From: Enterobacter mori
GTDB lineage: Bacteria; Pseudomonadota; Gammaproteobacteria; Enterobacterales; Enterobacteriaceae
Length of the DNA: 64,000 nucleotides
Direction: 5' to 3'
NCBI RefSeq assembly: GCF_025244905.1
Contig: NZ_CP104285.1
Location: 4,402,001-4,466,000 of the forward strand
Below, piece by piece: positions 22,157 through 30,749 of the stretch. Both the position numbers and the translations under genes were made by a program. Positions within the stretch are counted from its first letter, which is position 1. Each line of letters starts with the position of its first letter. Under the pieces are notes generated by a model. The model saw only the letters and a program-made list of their open reading frames with translations, ran no database searches and was not told where the DNA came from.

Positions 22157-23260
22157 TTACGCCAGCTGGCGCAGCATGCGGCGCAGCGGTTCGGCGGCCC
22201 CCCACAGGAGCTGATCGCCGACGGTGAACGCGGAGAGATACTCTGGCCCCATGTTCAGCTTGCGCAGACGACCAACCGGCGTGGTCAGCGTGCCGGTCAC
22301 GGCGGCCGGGGTCAGTTCACGCATGGTGACATCGCGATCGTTTGGCACCACTTTCGCCCACGGGTTGTGTGCAGCCAGCAGCTCTTCCACGGTCGGAATA
22401 GACACATCTTTTTTCAGTTTAATGGTGAAAGCCTGGCTGTGGCAGCGCAGCGCGCCGATACGCACGCACAGACCGTCAACCGGAATGGTGTTCGCGGTCG
22501 CGAGGATTTTGTTGGTCTCAGCCTGGCCCTTCCACTCTTCGCGGGTCTGGCCGTTATCCAGCTGTTTGTCGATCCACGGGATCAGGCCACCGGCCAGCGG
22601 TACGCCGAAGTTATCCACCGGCAGCTCGCCGCTGCGGGTCAGCTGAGTGACCTTACGTTCGATATCAAGAATCGCGGACGCCGGGTTTGCCAGCTCGGTC
22701 GCGACGCTGTGGTGCAGCTGGCCCATCTGGGTCAGCAGCTCGCGCATATGACGCGCGCCGCCGCCGGACGCGGCCTGGTAGGTCGCCACGGAGACCCACT
22801 CCACCAGATCCTGCGCGAACAGGCCGCCGAGGGACATCAGCATCAGGCTGACGGTACAGTTACCGCCAACAAAGGTTTTTACGCCGTTGTTCAGGCCATC
22901 GGTGATGACGCCCTGGTTCACCGGGTCGAGAATGATGATGGCATCGTCTTTCATACGCAGCGAAGAGGCTGCGTCAATCCAGTAGCCCTGCCAGCCGCTT
23001 TCACGCAGCTTTGGATAGATTTCGTTGGTATAATCGCCGCCCTGGCAGGTCACAATAATGTCGAGTGCCTTCAGCGCTTCCAGATCGTAAGCATCCTGCA
23101 ACGTGCCTGTGGTACCACCAAAGGACGGGGCAGCCTGGCCGAGCTGGGAAGTGGAGAAGAAGACCGGGCGGATGGCGTCGAAATCGCGCTCTTCAACCAT
23201 GCGTTGCATGAGTACAGAGCCGACCATACCGCGCCAGCCGATAAAACCAACGTTTTTCAT
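22157..23260 (-). CDS. asd: Aspartate-semialdehyde dehydrogenase
   Basis: 367 residues, the E. coli length. N-terminal NADP-binding [10 protein letters not shown]; the catalytic Cys is residue 135 in [11 protein letters not shown]. It reduces aspartyl phosphate to aspartate semialdehyde, feeding lysine, diaminopimelate, threonine, methionine and isoleucine synthesis. It is a monocistronic unit with its own terminator. The 177-bp upstream region shows no recognisable riboswitch. Confidence 0.98.
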   Translation of the reverse strand: MKNVGFIGWRGMVGSVLMQRMVEERDFDAIRPVFFSTSQLGQAAPSFGGTTGTLQDAYDLEALKALDIIVTCQGGDYTNEIYPKLRESGWQGYWIDAASSLRMKDDAIIILDPVNQGVITDGLNNGVKTFVGGNCTVSLMLMSLGGLFAQDLVEWVSVATYQAASGGGARHMRELLTQMGQLHHSVATELANPASAILDIERKVTQLTRSGELPVDNFGVPLAGGLIPWIDKQLDNGQTREEWKGQAETNKILATANTIPVDGLCVRIGALRCHSQAFTIKLKKDVSIPTVEELLAAHNPWAKVVPNDRDVTMRELTPAAVTGTLTTPVGRLRKLNMGPEYLSAFTVGDQLLWGAAEPLRRMLRQLA

Positions 23261-23437
23261 AGCATTTTTTTCCTGCTGAGGGTGTGTGCTGATTGTGCAA
23301 GCCAGTATTGAACTGGGATATGCTTCACATTACAAAATGCTGCCAAAGTCGCAAGCGAAATTAATCGATGATTGCCCGGCAATCAGAAATACAGCTAATT
23401 ATCATAATAACCATAGAGAGTTTCAGGGATAATTTAC

Positions 23438-24031
23438 ATGAGTGAAATCATTTCCGCGGCGGTTTTATTGATCCTGATAATGGATCCACTGGGAAACCTG
23501 CCGATTTTCATGTCGGTGTTAAAGCACACCGAGCCGAAGCGCCGCCGGGCGATCATGATCCGCGAGCTGCTCATCGCCCTGCTGGTAATGTTTATCTTCC
23601 TGTTTGCCGGGGAGAAGATCCTCGCATTCCTGAACCTGCGCGCGGAAACGGTCTCCATTTCCGGCGGGATAATTTTGTTCCTGATTGCCATTAAGATGAT
23701 TTTCCCGAGCGCCGAAGGCAGCAGCAGCGGCCTGCCTGCGGGTGAAGAGCCGTTTATTGTGCCGCTGGCGATTCCACTGGTCGCCGGGCCAACCATTCTG
23801 GCGACGCTGATGCTGCTGTCGCATCAGTATCCGAACCAGATGAGCCATCTGGTGATTGCCCTGCTGATTGCCTGGGGCGGGACGTTTATCATCCTGCTGC
23901 AGTCATCGCTTTTCCTGCGCCTGCTGGGTGAGAAAGGGGTGAACGCGCTGGAGCGCCTGATGGGGCTGATTCTGGTGATGATGGCGACGCAAATGTTCCT
24001 GGACGGAATTCGGGCGTGGATGAAAGGTTAG
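23438..24031 (+). CDS. yhgN: MarC-family inner membrane protein YhgN
   Basis: 197 residues with six hydrophobic segments and the MarC-family N-terminus (IMDPLGNLPIFMSVLK). The middle (PAGEEPFIVPLAIPLVAGP) is the second conserved family motif. Listed as a NAAT-type transporter, but no substrate is established. Divergent from asd; followed by a REP pair. Confidence 0.95.
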   Translation: MSEIISAAVLLILIMDPLGNLPIFMSVLKHTEPKRRRAIMIRELLIALLVMFIFLFAGEKILAFLNLRAETVSISGGIILFLIAIKMIFPSAEGSSSGLPAGEEPFIVPLAIPLVAGPTILATLMLLSHQYPNQMSHLVIALLIAWGGTFIILLQSSLFLRLLGEKGVNALERLMGLILVMMATQMFLDGIRAWMKG

Positions 24032-24037
24032 GATGTA

Positions 24038-24124
24038 AAAAAGCCGGGTGGCGCTTACGCTTACCCGGCCTACAGGACCTGAGTTTTTTGTAGGTCGGGT
24101 AAGCGTAAGCGCCACCCGACACAC
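24038..24124. repeat. REP pair, left boundary of a foreign insert
   Basis: AAAAAAGCCGGGTGGCGCTT... with an inverted partner GTAGGTCGGGTAAGCGTAAG. The whole unit of about 90 bp recurs almost identically at 24801-24894 in the same orientation, so the 680 bp between them is bounded by direct repeats. Confidence 0.9.
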
Positions 24125-24256
24125 ATACGGTCACTGAGGTCTGTGGCCGCAAAAATTTTAAATATTCATTCGTTTTGCGAGCCGCCTTCCAGAGCCTCTC
24201 TTGCCACCCCGCCCCCAACGCAGCATCTTCTTGCCGCGCCTGCAAAATCAGGCGTC

Positions 24257-24423
24257 AGGGTTGGTCCCCTGTAATCCTCATCCGTGATAAAACGCTTTTT
24301 TATCGCGTGGCCAGTTACACCTCAATGGTGGGCTGGACGGTGGCGCCGTAAGGCGCGCCGGTAGCTGATGAGGCCGGTAGGACCAACGCCGTTCAGTCCG
24401 CCACCAGTGAGGTTGGTCCCTCC
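24257..24423 (+). ncRNA. Candidate P4-type CI RNA immunity region (seqA, CI RNA with seqB, seqC)
   Basis: GGTTGGTCCC occurs twice in the same orientation, at 24259-24268 and 24411-24420. Between them lies the complementary GGACCAAC (24380-24387), within a GC-rich stretch able to fold strongly (GGTGGCGCCGTAAGGCGCGCC and neighbours). This is the layout of the satellite phage P4 immunity region, where the CI RNA carries seqB and pairs with flanking seqA and seqC to force early termination of the leader transcript. Exact complementarity that I can see is eight bases, so the assignment rests on layout and on the following gene. The RNA would lie roughly at 24310-24400. Confidence 0.5.
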
Positions 24424-24457
24424 TTTGGCGGTCTCTTCACTCATTCGAGGCAGTCAT

Positions 24458-24850
24458 GTGACGACTACCCCTCACTTTTCTCACGCTTTATTTACTACTC
24501 CATTCGATCACACCACTGATTTCACCGAACTGGCAGACAACTGCTCGCAGTTTGTCGGCGTGCTGGTTGAATGTGACGATCCAATACAGAAGATGGTGCT
24601 GTGCGGACGGCTCTCAGCCTGCCTCGCACTGCTCCAGCCTACGCTGCTTGAACCTGTTCCGGGATATTTAAAAGCCAGCCTGACGGTGGATGACCTGCCG
24701 CTGGACGTGCCGGTATTCGAACCGGAAGTGGATCAGTTACGGCGATATTGCCAGCTGTTAACGCAAATGCTGTTAGCGCACAAAGGAAGGCATCGTGCCG
24801 CTGTAAAAAAGCCGGGTGGCGCTTACGCTTACCCGGCCTACGGGACCTGA
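24458..24850 (+). pseudogene. P4-like kil/eta-type protein, truncated at its C-terminus by a REP unit
   Basis: GTG 24458 follows GAGG at the right distance and starts MTTTPHFSHALFTTPFDHTT. The middle (VLCGRLSACLALLQPTL, VPGYLKASLTVDDLPLDVPV) resembles small proteins from P4-like satellite prophages that follow the immunity region; that is from memory. The last 16 codons (AVKKPGGAYAYPAYGT) are translated REP sequence, so the natural end is missing, perhaps 30-40 residues. Expression is possible but the product is abnormal. E. coli has nothing between yhgN and gntU. Confidence 0.6.
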
Positions 24851-24894
24851 GTTTTTTGTAGGTCGGGTAAGGCGAAGCCGCCACCCGACAACAT
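24801..24894. repeat. REP pair, right boundary of the foreign insert
   Basis: Near-identical copy of the unit at 24038-24124, differing at a few bases (CTACGGGACCTGAG for CTACAGGACCTGAG; GGTAAGGCGAAGCCGCC for GGTAAGCGTAAGCGCC). It ends 10 bp before the gntU stop and supplies the last codons of the truncated P4-like frame. Confidence 0.9.
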
Positions 24895-24903
24895 ACGGCC
24901 TCG

Positions 24904-26244
24904 TTAGCTCAGCAGCGTAAACGCAATCATCCCGACGATCGCACCCGTGGTGCCGAGGATGGTTTCCATCAGCGTCCAGGTTTTCAGGGTTTGCGCTTCG
25001 GTGGCGCCGGTAAATTTACCGAACAGCCAGAAGCCTGCGTCATTGACGTGAGAGACCACAATCGAGCCACCCGCGATGCAGATAGAGAGCGCCGCCATCT
25101 GCGCACCGGAGTAGTTCAGCTGTTCAATCACCGGCATCACCAGACCGACGGCTGTTAAACACGCCACGGTCGCGGAGCCCTGAATGATACGCACCGCCGC
25201 AGCCAGTACGAAGCAGGTGACCGCAATCGGCAGGCCCATTCCGGTCAGCGCTTCGCCGAGCGCCGGGCCCACGCCGGAATCCACCAGCACTTGCTTGAAC
25301 ACGCCGCCCGCACCGATCACCAGCAGGATGATCCCCGCAGGCTGCAGCGCGGCACCACAAATCTCCATCACGCGGTCTTTCGGCATGCCCTGACGCATCG
25401 CCAGGCCGTAAATCGCCACCAGACAGGCCACCAGGATCGCCGTGAACGGGTGACCGATGAACTCGAACCATTCATAAGCGCTGGAACCCACCGGCACAAA
25501 GCGTGCGGCAATAGTTTTCAGACCCACCAGCACCAGCGGCAGCAGGATCAGCGACAGGCTGAAGCCGAAGGACGGCATTTTGCCCTCGCCCAGGTGCGGC
25601 TCGGTGATGTCATCCGGAATGTGCAGCTCAACGTAACGGCTGATGAAGTTGCCCCAGAGCGGACCGGCGATAATCATCCCCGGGATCGCCGCACACAGAC
25701 CAATCAGGATCATCCAGCCAAAGTCAGCGTGCATCTGGGAGGCCAGCAGCATCGGCGCGGGTCCCGGCAGCAGAAACGCCGCAGCCGCCGCCACGCCCGC
25801 AAACAGCGGAATGACCAGCTTCACAAGGTTGGTGCCAGTATGGCGCGCCATGGAGAACGCCACGCTAATCAGCAGCACAACCGCCACTTCAAAGAACAGC
25901 GGCAGCGCGCAAATCAGACCGGCCAGGCCAATCGCGTAGTGCGCGCGGCTGTGCCCGAAGGATTTCAGCATCTTGACGGCAATCTGATCGACCGCGCCCG
26001 TCTCGTGCAAAATCTTGCCAAACATCGCGCCGAGCGCGACCACAATCGCCAGGAAGCCCAGCGTACCGCCCATCCCTTTTTCCATGGTCGCCGCGATTTT
26101 ATCGAGCGGCATACCGGAAAAGAGACCTGCACCAATAGAAACCACCATCAAAGCAACGAAGGCATGCATGCGCGCCTTCATCACTAAAAACAGCAGCAGT
26201 AAAACGGAACCCACTGCTGTCAAAACAAGCGTTAATGTACTCAA
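24904..26244 (-). CDS. gntU: Low-affinity gluconate permease (GntP family)
   Basis: 446 residues, the E. coli length, with about twelve hydrophobic segments. Conserved family parts include FFEVAVVLLISVAFSMAR and the C-terminal IAGGSIVVSHVNDAGFW. It imports D-gluconate by proton symport. It starts three bases after gntK stops; both are under GntR. Confidence 0.96.
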   Translation of the reverse strand: MSTLTLVLTAVGSVLLLLFLVMKARMHAFVALMVVSIGAGLFSGMPLDKIAATMEKGMGGTLGFLAIVVALGAMFGKILHETGAVDQIAVKMLKSFGHSRAHYAIGLAGLICALPLFFEVAVVLLISVAFSMARHTGTNLVKLVIPLFAGVAAAAAFLLPGPAPMLLASQMHADFGWMILIGLCAAIPGMIIAGPLWGNFISRYVELHIPDDITEPHLGEGKMPSFGFSLSLILLPLVLVGLKTIAARFVPVGSSAYEWFEFIGHPFTAILVACLVAIYGLAMRQGMPKDRVMEICGAALQPAGIILLVIGAGGVFKQVLVDSGVGPALGEALTGMGLPIAVTCFVLAAAVRIIQGSATVACLTAVGLVMPVIEQLNYSGAQMAALSICIAGGSIVVSHVNDAGFWLFGKFTGATEAQTLKTWTLMETILGTTGAIVGMIAFTLLS

Positions 26245-26247
26245 AAC

Positions 26248-26775
26248 TTACTGCCTTTTATTAATGACCTCGATGGTGCTGGCAACAACACCTTCCAGTG
26301 ACTGATCGATATCAACCACTAAGACGTCTTTCTCATCTTCACCCGGCTCCTGCAGCGCTTCAAACTGCGTGACCAGCATCTGGGTTTTGAAGAAGTGACC
26401 TTTACGCGCCTTCAGACGGCTTTCAATCACCTCGAAATCGCCCTTCAGATAGATGAAGGAGAGGTTCGGGTTGCCGTCACGCAGCAGGTCGCGGTAGGTT
26501 TTTTTCAGCGCGGAGCAGACGATCAGGGAAACTTTGTTCGTACGCTGCATCGCAAAGGCGGCATCGTTCAGCGCCTGCAGCCACGGTTTGCGATCGTCGT
26601 CGTTCAGCGGCTCGCCGGAGGCCATTTTCATGATGTTGCTGCGCGGATGGAGGAAGTCGCCATCAAGAAACGCAGCCTGGAGTTGATGCGCCACTTCGCT
26701 CGCCACGGCAGATTTACCGCTACCGGACACGCCCATCAGGACGTAAACGTGGTGATCGTGATTAGTCGTGCTCAA
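26248..26775 (-). CDS. gntK: Gluconokinase
   Basis: 175 residues from TTG 26775, preceded by GAGGGA, giving the E. coli N-terminus MSTTNHDHH; an upstream TTG (26793) lies within the operator. P-loop GVSGSGKS at residues 15-22; DGDFLHP and RKPWLQALND are substrate-site segments. It phosphorylates gluconate to 6-phosphogluconate for the Entner-Doudoroff and pentose phosphate pathways. Operon gntKU. Confidence 0.95.
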   Translation of the reverse strand: MSTTNHDHHVYVLMGVSGSGKSAVASEVAHQLQAAFLDGDFLHPRSNIMKMASGEPLNDDDRKPWLQALNDAAFAMQRTNKVSLIVCSALKKTYRDLLRDGNPNLSFIYLKGDFEVIESRLKARKGHFFKTQMLVTQFEALQEPGEDEKDVLVVDIDQSLEGVVASTIEVINKRQ

Positions 26776-26794
26776 AGGGTGTCCCTCAGTCAAT

Positions 26795-26824
26795 TGTTAC
26801 GGGTAACAGTTATCGGTAACATTG
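26795..26824 (-). promoter_or_regulatory. Two adjacent GntR operators in front of gntK
   Basis: TGTTACGGGTAACA (26795-26808) is a perfect inverted repeat, and GTTATCGGTAACAT next to it is a second near-palindrome. Both match the GntR pattern ATGTTACC-GGTAACAT. They overlap the leader just upstream of the gntK start, fitting repression relieved by gluconate. Confidence 0.8.
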
Positions 26825-26901
26825 TCCTGCCGGGGCAAAAGAGAAGCAATATCCAAACGTGCGCGAAGTGAATAAGTGTGAGCTACTTCAAATTTGTCGG
26901 A

Positions 26902-27897
26902 TTAAATAGATCCACCCGGTGACAAGGTGAAACCTAAATCTAACATTTTAGGGGTAACTGCCTCACCACGAATGCGCGCCAGCAGGCGTTCTGCACCAAT
27001 GCGACCCATGCGTTCACGCGGGGTCAGAACGCTCGCCAGACGCGGCTCCATCACCTGGCCTATGTCGTGGCCGTGGAAACCGGCAATCGCCATATCGTCA
27101 GGGATCTTCAGCCCCAAACGCTGGCACTCAAACGCTGCGCCAACCGCAAGGTCATCGTTGGTACAGAAAATACCGTCCAGTTGTGGATACTCGCGTCGCG
27201 CCTGACGCATCAGCTCAATACCCGACGTATAGGAGGAGGATTGCTCCACCATCACGCTGTACGGGGTTAAACCGGCGTCGAGCATCGCCTGCTCGTATCC
27301 CTTCTGTTTGATGATAGTACGTTCATCCAGACGCGCACCCAGATAGGCAATGTGGCGATGACCGCGCGCGATGATCGCCGCCGTCATCTGACGCGCCGCT
27401 TCAAAGTTATCGAACCCAACGGCGATGTCGAGGCACGGCGACTGGCTGTCCATCAGCTCCACCACCGGAATACCGGCCACTTCAATCATTTTCAGCGTGC
27501 GGGCGGTATGGGTACGTTCCGTTAAAATCAGGCCGTCGATGTTCCAGGAAAGCATGGATTCAAGACGTTCTTCTTCCAGTTCCGGCTTGTACCCGTAGTG
27601 CGCGAGCATGGTCTGATAGCCAAAGGCATCGGTCACGCTTTCAATACCGCGTAACACCTCGGCGAAAACCTGGTTGGTCAGGGAAGGAAGGAGGACACCC
27701 ACCGCACGGCTGGTCGCATTGGAGAGAATATCGGGTGCGCGGTTGGGGATATAACCCAGTTCATCAAGGGCAGCGGCAATCTTGCCACGTAACGCCACGG
27801 AAACCTGTTCCGGGTTACGTAAAAAACGGCTGACCGTCATTTTGGTCACACCGACGCGATCGGCGACATCCTGAAGTACGGGGCGTTTCTTTTTCAT
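26902..27897 (-). CDS. gntR: Gluconate regulon repressor, LacI family
   Basis: 331 residues from ATG 27897 (E. coli MKKKRPVLQDVADRVGV); a longer in-frame start is not supported. The N-terminal LacI helix-turn-helix is VADRVGVTKMTVSRFLRNPE, followed by hinge and periplasmic-binding-type sensor domains (ILSNATSRAVGVLLPSL). Gluconate is the inducer. It is a separate unit upstream of gntKU on the same strand. Confidence 0.97.
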   Translation of the reverse strand: MKKKRPVLQDVADRVGVTKMTVSRFLRNPEQVSVALRGKIAAALDELGYIPNRAPDILSNATSRAVGVLLPSLTNQVFAEVLRGIESVTDAFGYQTMLAHYGYKPELEEERLESMLSWNIDGLILTERTHTARTLKMIEVAGIPVVELMDSQSPCLDIAVGFDNFEAARQMTAAIIARGHRHIAYLGARLDERTIIKQKGYEQAMLDAGLTPYSVMVEQSSSYTSGIELMRQARREYPQLDGIFCTNDDLAVGAAFECQRLGLKIPDDMAIAGFHGHDIGQVMEPRLASVLTPRERMGRIGAERLLARIRGEAVTPKMLDLGFTLSPGGSI

Positions 27898-27988
27898 CGT
27901 CCTGAGAAATCTTGAAGTGAGAGATTTTCTCAGTTTATCACGGACAAAGCTCAACCTTCCCCGTTTAAAGGGAAGGTTGAGTAATTAT

Positions 27989-28684
27989 TTATACCGGCGG
28001 CAGGTCAAACAGCAGGATTTCGCTTTCGCTGTCGGCATGCACGGAGAGCGCCTGCTCATCCCAGACGGCCAGACCATCGGCGGTTGTTGCTTTGGTGCCG
28101 TTGATGGACACTTCACCTTTCACCACCTGGATCCAGACGCGGCGGTTGGCGGCAATCTGATGCACAGACTGTTCGTCTTTTGCCAGCGCCCAACGGTACA
28201 GCTCCATATCCTGATGCACTTTCAGGGAACCTTCACGCGCATCCGGGGACAGCACCAGCTGTTTGCCCTGTTTAGCGTCGAAGCGGCGCTGCTCGTAGCG
28301 CGGCGTGATGCCGGTCTCTTCTGGAATGATCCAGATTTGATACAGGTGCAGTTTTTCCGTTTTGCTCGGGTTGTACTCAGAGTGACGCACCCCGGTACCC
28401 GCACTCATAATCTGGAACTCACCGGCCGGAACCTGCTCTTCGTTACCCATGCTGTCTTTGTGCGCCACGGCACCTTCGAGCACATAGGTCAGGATTTCCA
28501 TGTCTTTGTGCGGGTGGGTACCGAAGCCCTGGCCAGCATCAATCACGTCGTCGTTAATCACGCGCAGTGCGGAGAAGCCCATGAAGTTCGGGTCGTAGTA
28601 GTCGGCAAACGAGAATGAATGCCATGAGTCCAGCCAGCCATGATTCGCGTGACCACGTTCGTTTGCTTTGCGTAAGTAGATCAT
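27989..28684 (-). CDS. yhhW: Pirin-family quercetin 2,3-dioxygenase
   Basis: 231 residues from ATG 28684, the E. coli length and N-terminus (MIYLRKANERGHANHGW). Two cupin domains; metal ligands lie in GFGTHPHKDMEILTYVLEG (His-x-His and Glu). E. coli YhhW cleaves quercetin in vitro; the physiological role is unclear. Lies between gntR and yhhX. Confidence 0.95.
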   Translation of the reverse strand: MIYLRKANERGHANHGWLDSWHSFSFADYYDPNFMGFSALRVINDDVIDAGQGFGTHPHKDMEILTYVLEGAVAHKDSMGNEEQVPAGEFQIMSAGTGVRHSEYNPSKTEKLHLYQIWIIPEETGITPRYEQRRFDAKQGKQLVLSPDAREGSLKVHQDMELYRWALAKDEQSVHQIAANRRVWIQVVKGEVSINGTKATTADGLAVWDEQALSVHADSESEILLFDLPPV

Positions 28685-28807
28685 TGTTTTCACCCTCAGT
28701 TCGTTTCGATGGAGTAAGTGTGGACGCAAACGGTCTGGGATCATAGAGGGTGAAAATTGACTCCTCTGTTCAAAAATTATGAACAAGCGCAGAGGAGCCG
28801 TTTTTGC

Positions 28808-29845
28808 TTATTTCTCGAGGGTTATCGTGGCAGGAGAGGCCTGTTCGAAGGCCCGTTCGAGGATTTCAAGGTTGGTCAGTACGTCAGATTCCTTGACGTA
28901 ATTCGGCGTGCCGGTGGTGAGGGTTTCATACAGCGCATCATAGACGCGGCCATAGTCACCGGTTTCCGGTTTCAGCTCTTCCGTGATCGTCACGCCCTCG
29001 TCGTTCATGTACTCCAGCACGCCTACGGAATCATCCGCTGCAAAGCCCGGTTCGCCCGGCATGATATTGGCCTTCAGGCTGGTCTCCTGCTGGTCGATGC
29101 CATACTTGATAAACGAGCCTCGGGTGCCGTGAACGATAAATTTCGGATAGTCGATTTTCACCAGATGGCTGGTTTTGACGATGGCTTTCAGGTCGCCGTA
29201 GAACAGCTGTGCTTCAAAGGTATCGTCCGGGTTGGCTTTATTGCGCAGGCTGCGGATGTCGTACGCCACGTGATCCGGGCGGCCAAACAGGGAGATGATC
29301 TGGTCCATGGTGTGCACGCCAAGACCATAGAACGAACCGTCCTGCGGCAGGCCGGGTTGGGTTTCCGCCACCGGGCGGTAGTAATCAAAGTGGCTTTCGA
29401 TTTCCACGATGTCGCCGAGCTTGCCGCTTTCAATCGCTTTTTTCGCTGTCAGGAAGCAGCTGTCAAAGCGACGGTTCTGATACGGCGTAACGGTCAGTCC
29501 TTTGCTTTTCGCCAGCGCAAAGAGTTCCTTAGCTTCAGCAATGGTCGGGGTGAACGGTTTTTCCACCAGCACGTTTTTACCCGCTTCAAGCGCGCGTTTC
29601 GCGTAGTCGAAATGGCTGTCGGCATGGGTACAGACGATCGCCAGTTTGACCTGCGGATCGTTTAACACCTCATCAAGATCGCTGGTGAAATGAATGTGGG
29701 AATAGTGCGGAGATTGCTCTTCCGGCTTTGCGCGCCGACGGTAGATATGGGCTACATGCCAGCTGTCTTTACGGTTGAGAACATACGGAAGATGGTAGCG
29801 GGTGGTGCTTTTGCCAAATCCAATAAATGCACAATGCAGCGTCAT
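28808..29845 (-). CDS. yhhX: Gfo/Idh/MocA-family oxidoreductase YhhX
   Basis: 345 residues, the E. coli length. The N-terminal Rossmann start is FIGFGKSTTRYHLPYVL; the conserved EKPFTPTIAEAKELF contains the family lysine, and GLGVHTMDQIISLFG the proposed catalytic His. Substrate unknown. The divergent ryhB-yhhY region lies upstream. Confidence 0.94.
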   Translation of the reverse strand: MTLHCAFIGFGKSTTRYHLPYVLNRKDSWHVAHIYRRRAKPEEQSPHYSHIHFTSDLDEVLNDPQVKLAIVCTHADSHFDYAKRALEAGKNVLVEKPFTPTIAEAKELFALAKSKGLTVTPYQNRRFDSCFLTAKKAIESGKLGDIVEIESHFDYYRPVAETQPGLPQDGSFYGLGVHTMDQIISLFGRPDHVAYDIRSLRNKANPDDTFEAQLFYGDLKAIVKTSHLVKIDYPKFIVHGTRGSFIKYGIDQQETSLKANIMPGEPGFAADDSVGVLEYMNDEGVTITEELKPETGDYGRVYDALYETLTTGTPNYVKESDVLTNLEILERAFEQASPATITLEK

Positions 29846-29895
29846 GGCTCAGTCCTTTTGGAAGGTTACTGAGTGCAACCATAGCGCAAATTTTG

Positions 29896-29930
29896 TCCTC
29901 ACCCCAGCCCTCTCCCACGGCGAGAGGGAG
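29896..29930. repeat. Intergenic CCTCACCC palindromic element, copy 2
   Basis: TCCTCACCCCAGCCCTCTCC with inverted CGAGAGGGAG, between the yhhX start and the 3' end of ryhB. Confidence 0.8.
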
Positions 29931-29940
29931 AAAAAAGACA

Positions 29941-30034
29941 AAAAAAAGCCAGCTAAAAGCTGGCTAAAGTAATACTGGAAGCAATGTGAGCAATGTCGTG
30001 CTTTCAGGTTCCCGTAGGAGGTCTTCCTGAATGC
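29941..30034 (-). ncRNA. ryhB: RyhB small regulatory RNA
   Basis: On the minus strand the sequence matches E. coli RyhB. It has a 5' hairpin region, the conserved seed core GCACGACATTGCTCACATTG, CTTCCAGTATTACTT, and a terminator hairpin AGCCAGC-TTTTA-GCTGGCT with a T run. It sits in the same place as in E. coli, between yhhX and yhhY. RyhB pairs with mRNAs of iron-using proteins with Hfq under iron starvation. The 5' end is set at 30034 by alignment with the E. coli start; estimated length 94 nt. Confidence 0.95.
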
Positions 30035-30039
30035 AGAGC

Positions 30040-30060
30040 AATAATAATCATTCTCATTCG
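30040..30060 (-). promoter_or_regulatory. Fur box at the ryhB promoter
   Basis: AATAATAATCATTCTCATT closely matches the 19-bp Fur consensus (GATAATGATAATCATTATC) and lies just upstream of the ryhB start, overlapping the expected -10 and -35 region. Iron-loaded Fur would repress ryhB. Confidence 0.8.
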
Positions 30061-30155
30061 CACTTGTCCAATACTTTTTGCAAAAAATAGCGGTTGACTC
30101 AAATTTTAAAGTCACTGATGTTGGAAGGGACTTTTAACTGACTGAGGAACAAGGA

Positions 30156-30644
30156 ATGAGTGAGATAGTGATACGCCACATCGAACCCAGCGATGCAGAA
30201 GCTTTACGTGACATCATGTCGCATCCTGATGTGTATCACGACACGCTACAGCTCCCTCATCCTTCTATGGAAATGTGGCACGAACGCGTTGTGACAAAAC
30301 CAGGCCGGCGCCATCTTGTTGCCTGTCTGGACCAGCGCGTCATTGGACATATGGCGCTGGACGTGATGGAAAACCCGCGTCGCAGCCATGTTGCCACATT
30401 CGGCATTAGCGTGGCTGCGGATATGCAGGGACGCGGCGTAGGCCGCAGGCTCATGAGCGAAATGATCAACCTGTGTGACAACTGGTTACGCATTGAACGT
30501 ATCGAACTGACGGTCTTTGCCGATAACCCCGCGGCTGTTGCCCTCTATAAAAATTTTGGTTTTGAAATCGAAGGGACCGGCAGGAAATTTGCTCTGCGCA
30601 ACGGCGAGTATGTGGATGCGTATTATATGGCGCGGATGAAGTAA
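30156..30644 (+). CDS. yhhY: GNAT-family amino acid N-acetyltransferase
   Basis: 162 residues, the length of E. coli YhhY (AaaT). The acetyl-CoA loop is MQGRGVGRRLMSEMI, with the family C-terminus FGFEIEGTGRKFALRNGEY. The E. coli protein N-acetylates some free amino acids such as phenylalanine and methionine. Monocistronic, downstream of the divergent ryhB. Confidence 0.93.
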   Translation: MSEIVIRHIEPSDAEALRDIMSHPDVYHDTLQLPHPSMEMWHERVVTKPGRRHLVACLDQRVIGHMALDVMENPRRSHVATFGISVAADMQGRGVGRRLMSEMINLCDNWLRIERIELTVFADNPAAVALYKNFGFEIEGTGRKFALRNGEYVDAYYMARMK

Positions 30645-30647
30645 AAC

Positions 30648-30746
30648 ACCCCCTCACCCCGGCCCTCTCCCCATAGGGGCGAGGGGGAAATGACCGCACC
30701 GTGCAATTCCCTCTCCCCTATGGGGAGAGGGTTAGGGTGAGGGGAA
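30648..30746. repeat. Inverted pair of CCTCACCC elements, copies 3a and 3b
   Basis: CCCCTCACCCCGGCCCTCTC heads one element and its inverse ends AGGGTTAGGGTGAGGGG. Together they form a long interrupted palindrome of about 98 bp between the convergent yhhY and ggt, able to act as a bidirectional terminator. Confidence 0.85.
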
Positions 30747-30749
30747 CAA

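Noticed and set aside
23261..23437. Lysine riboswitch upstream of asd
   Set aside because: The leader is short and lacks the conserved multi-helix pattern.
24240..24460. CRISPR-like direct repeat (GGTTGGTCCC twice)
   Set aside because: Only two short copies about 150 bp apart, with a complementary copy between them; this does not fit a CRISPR array.
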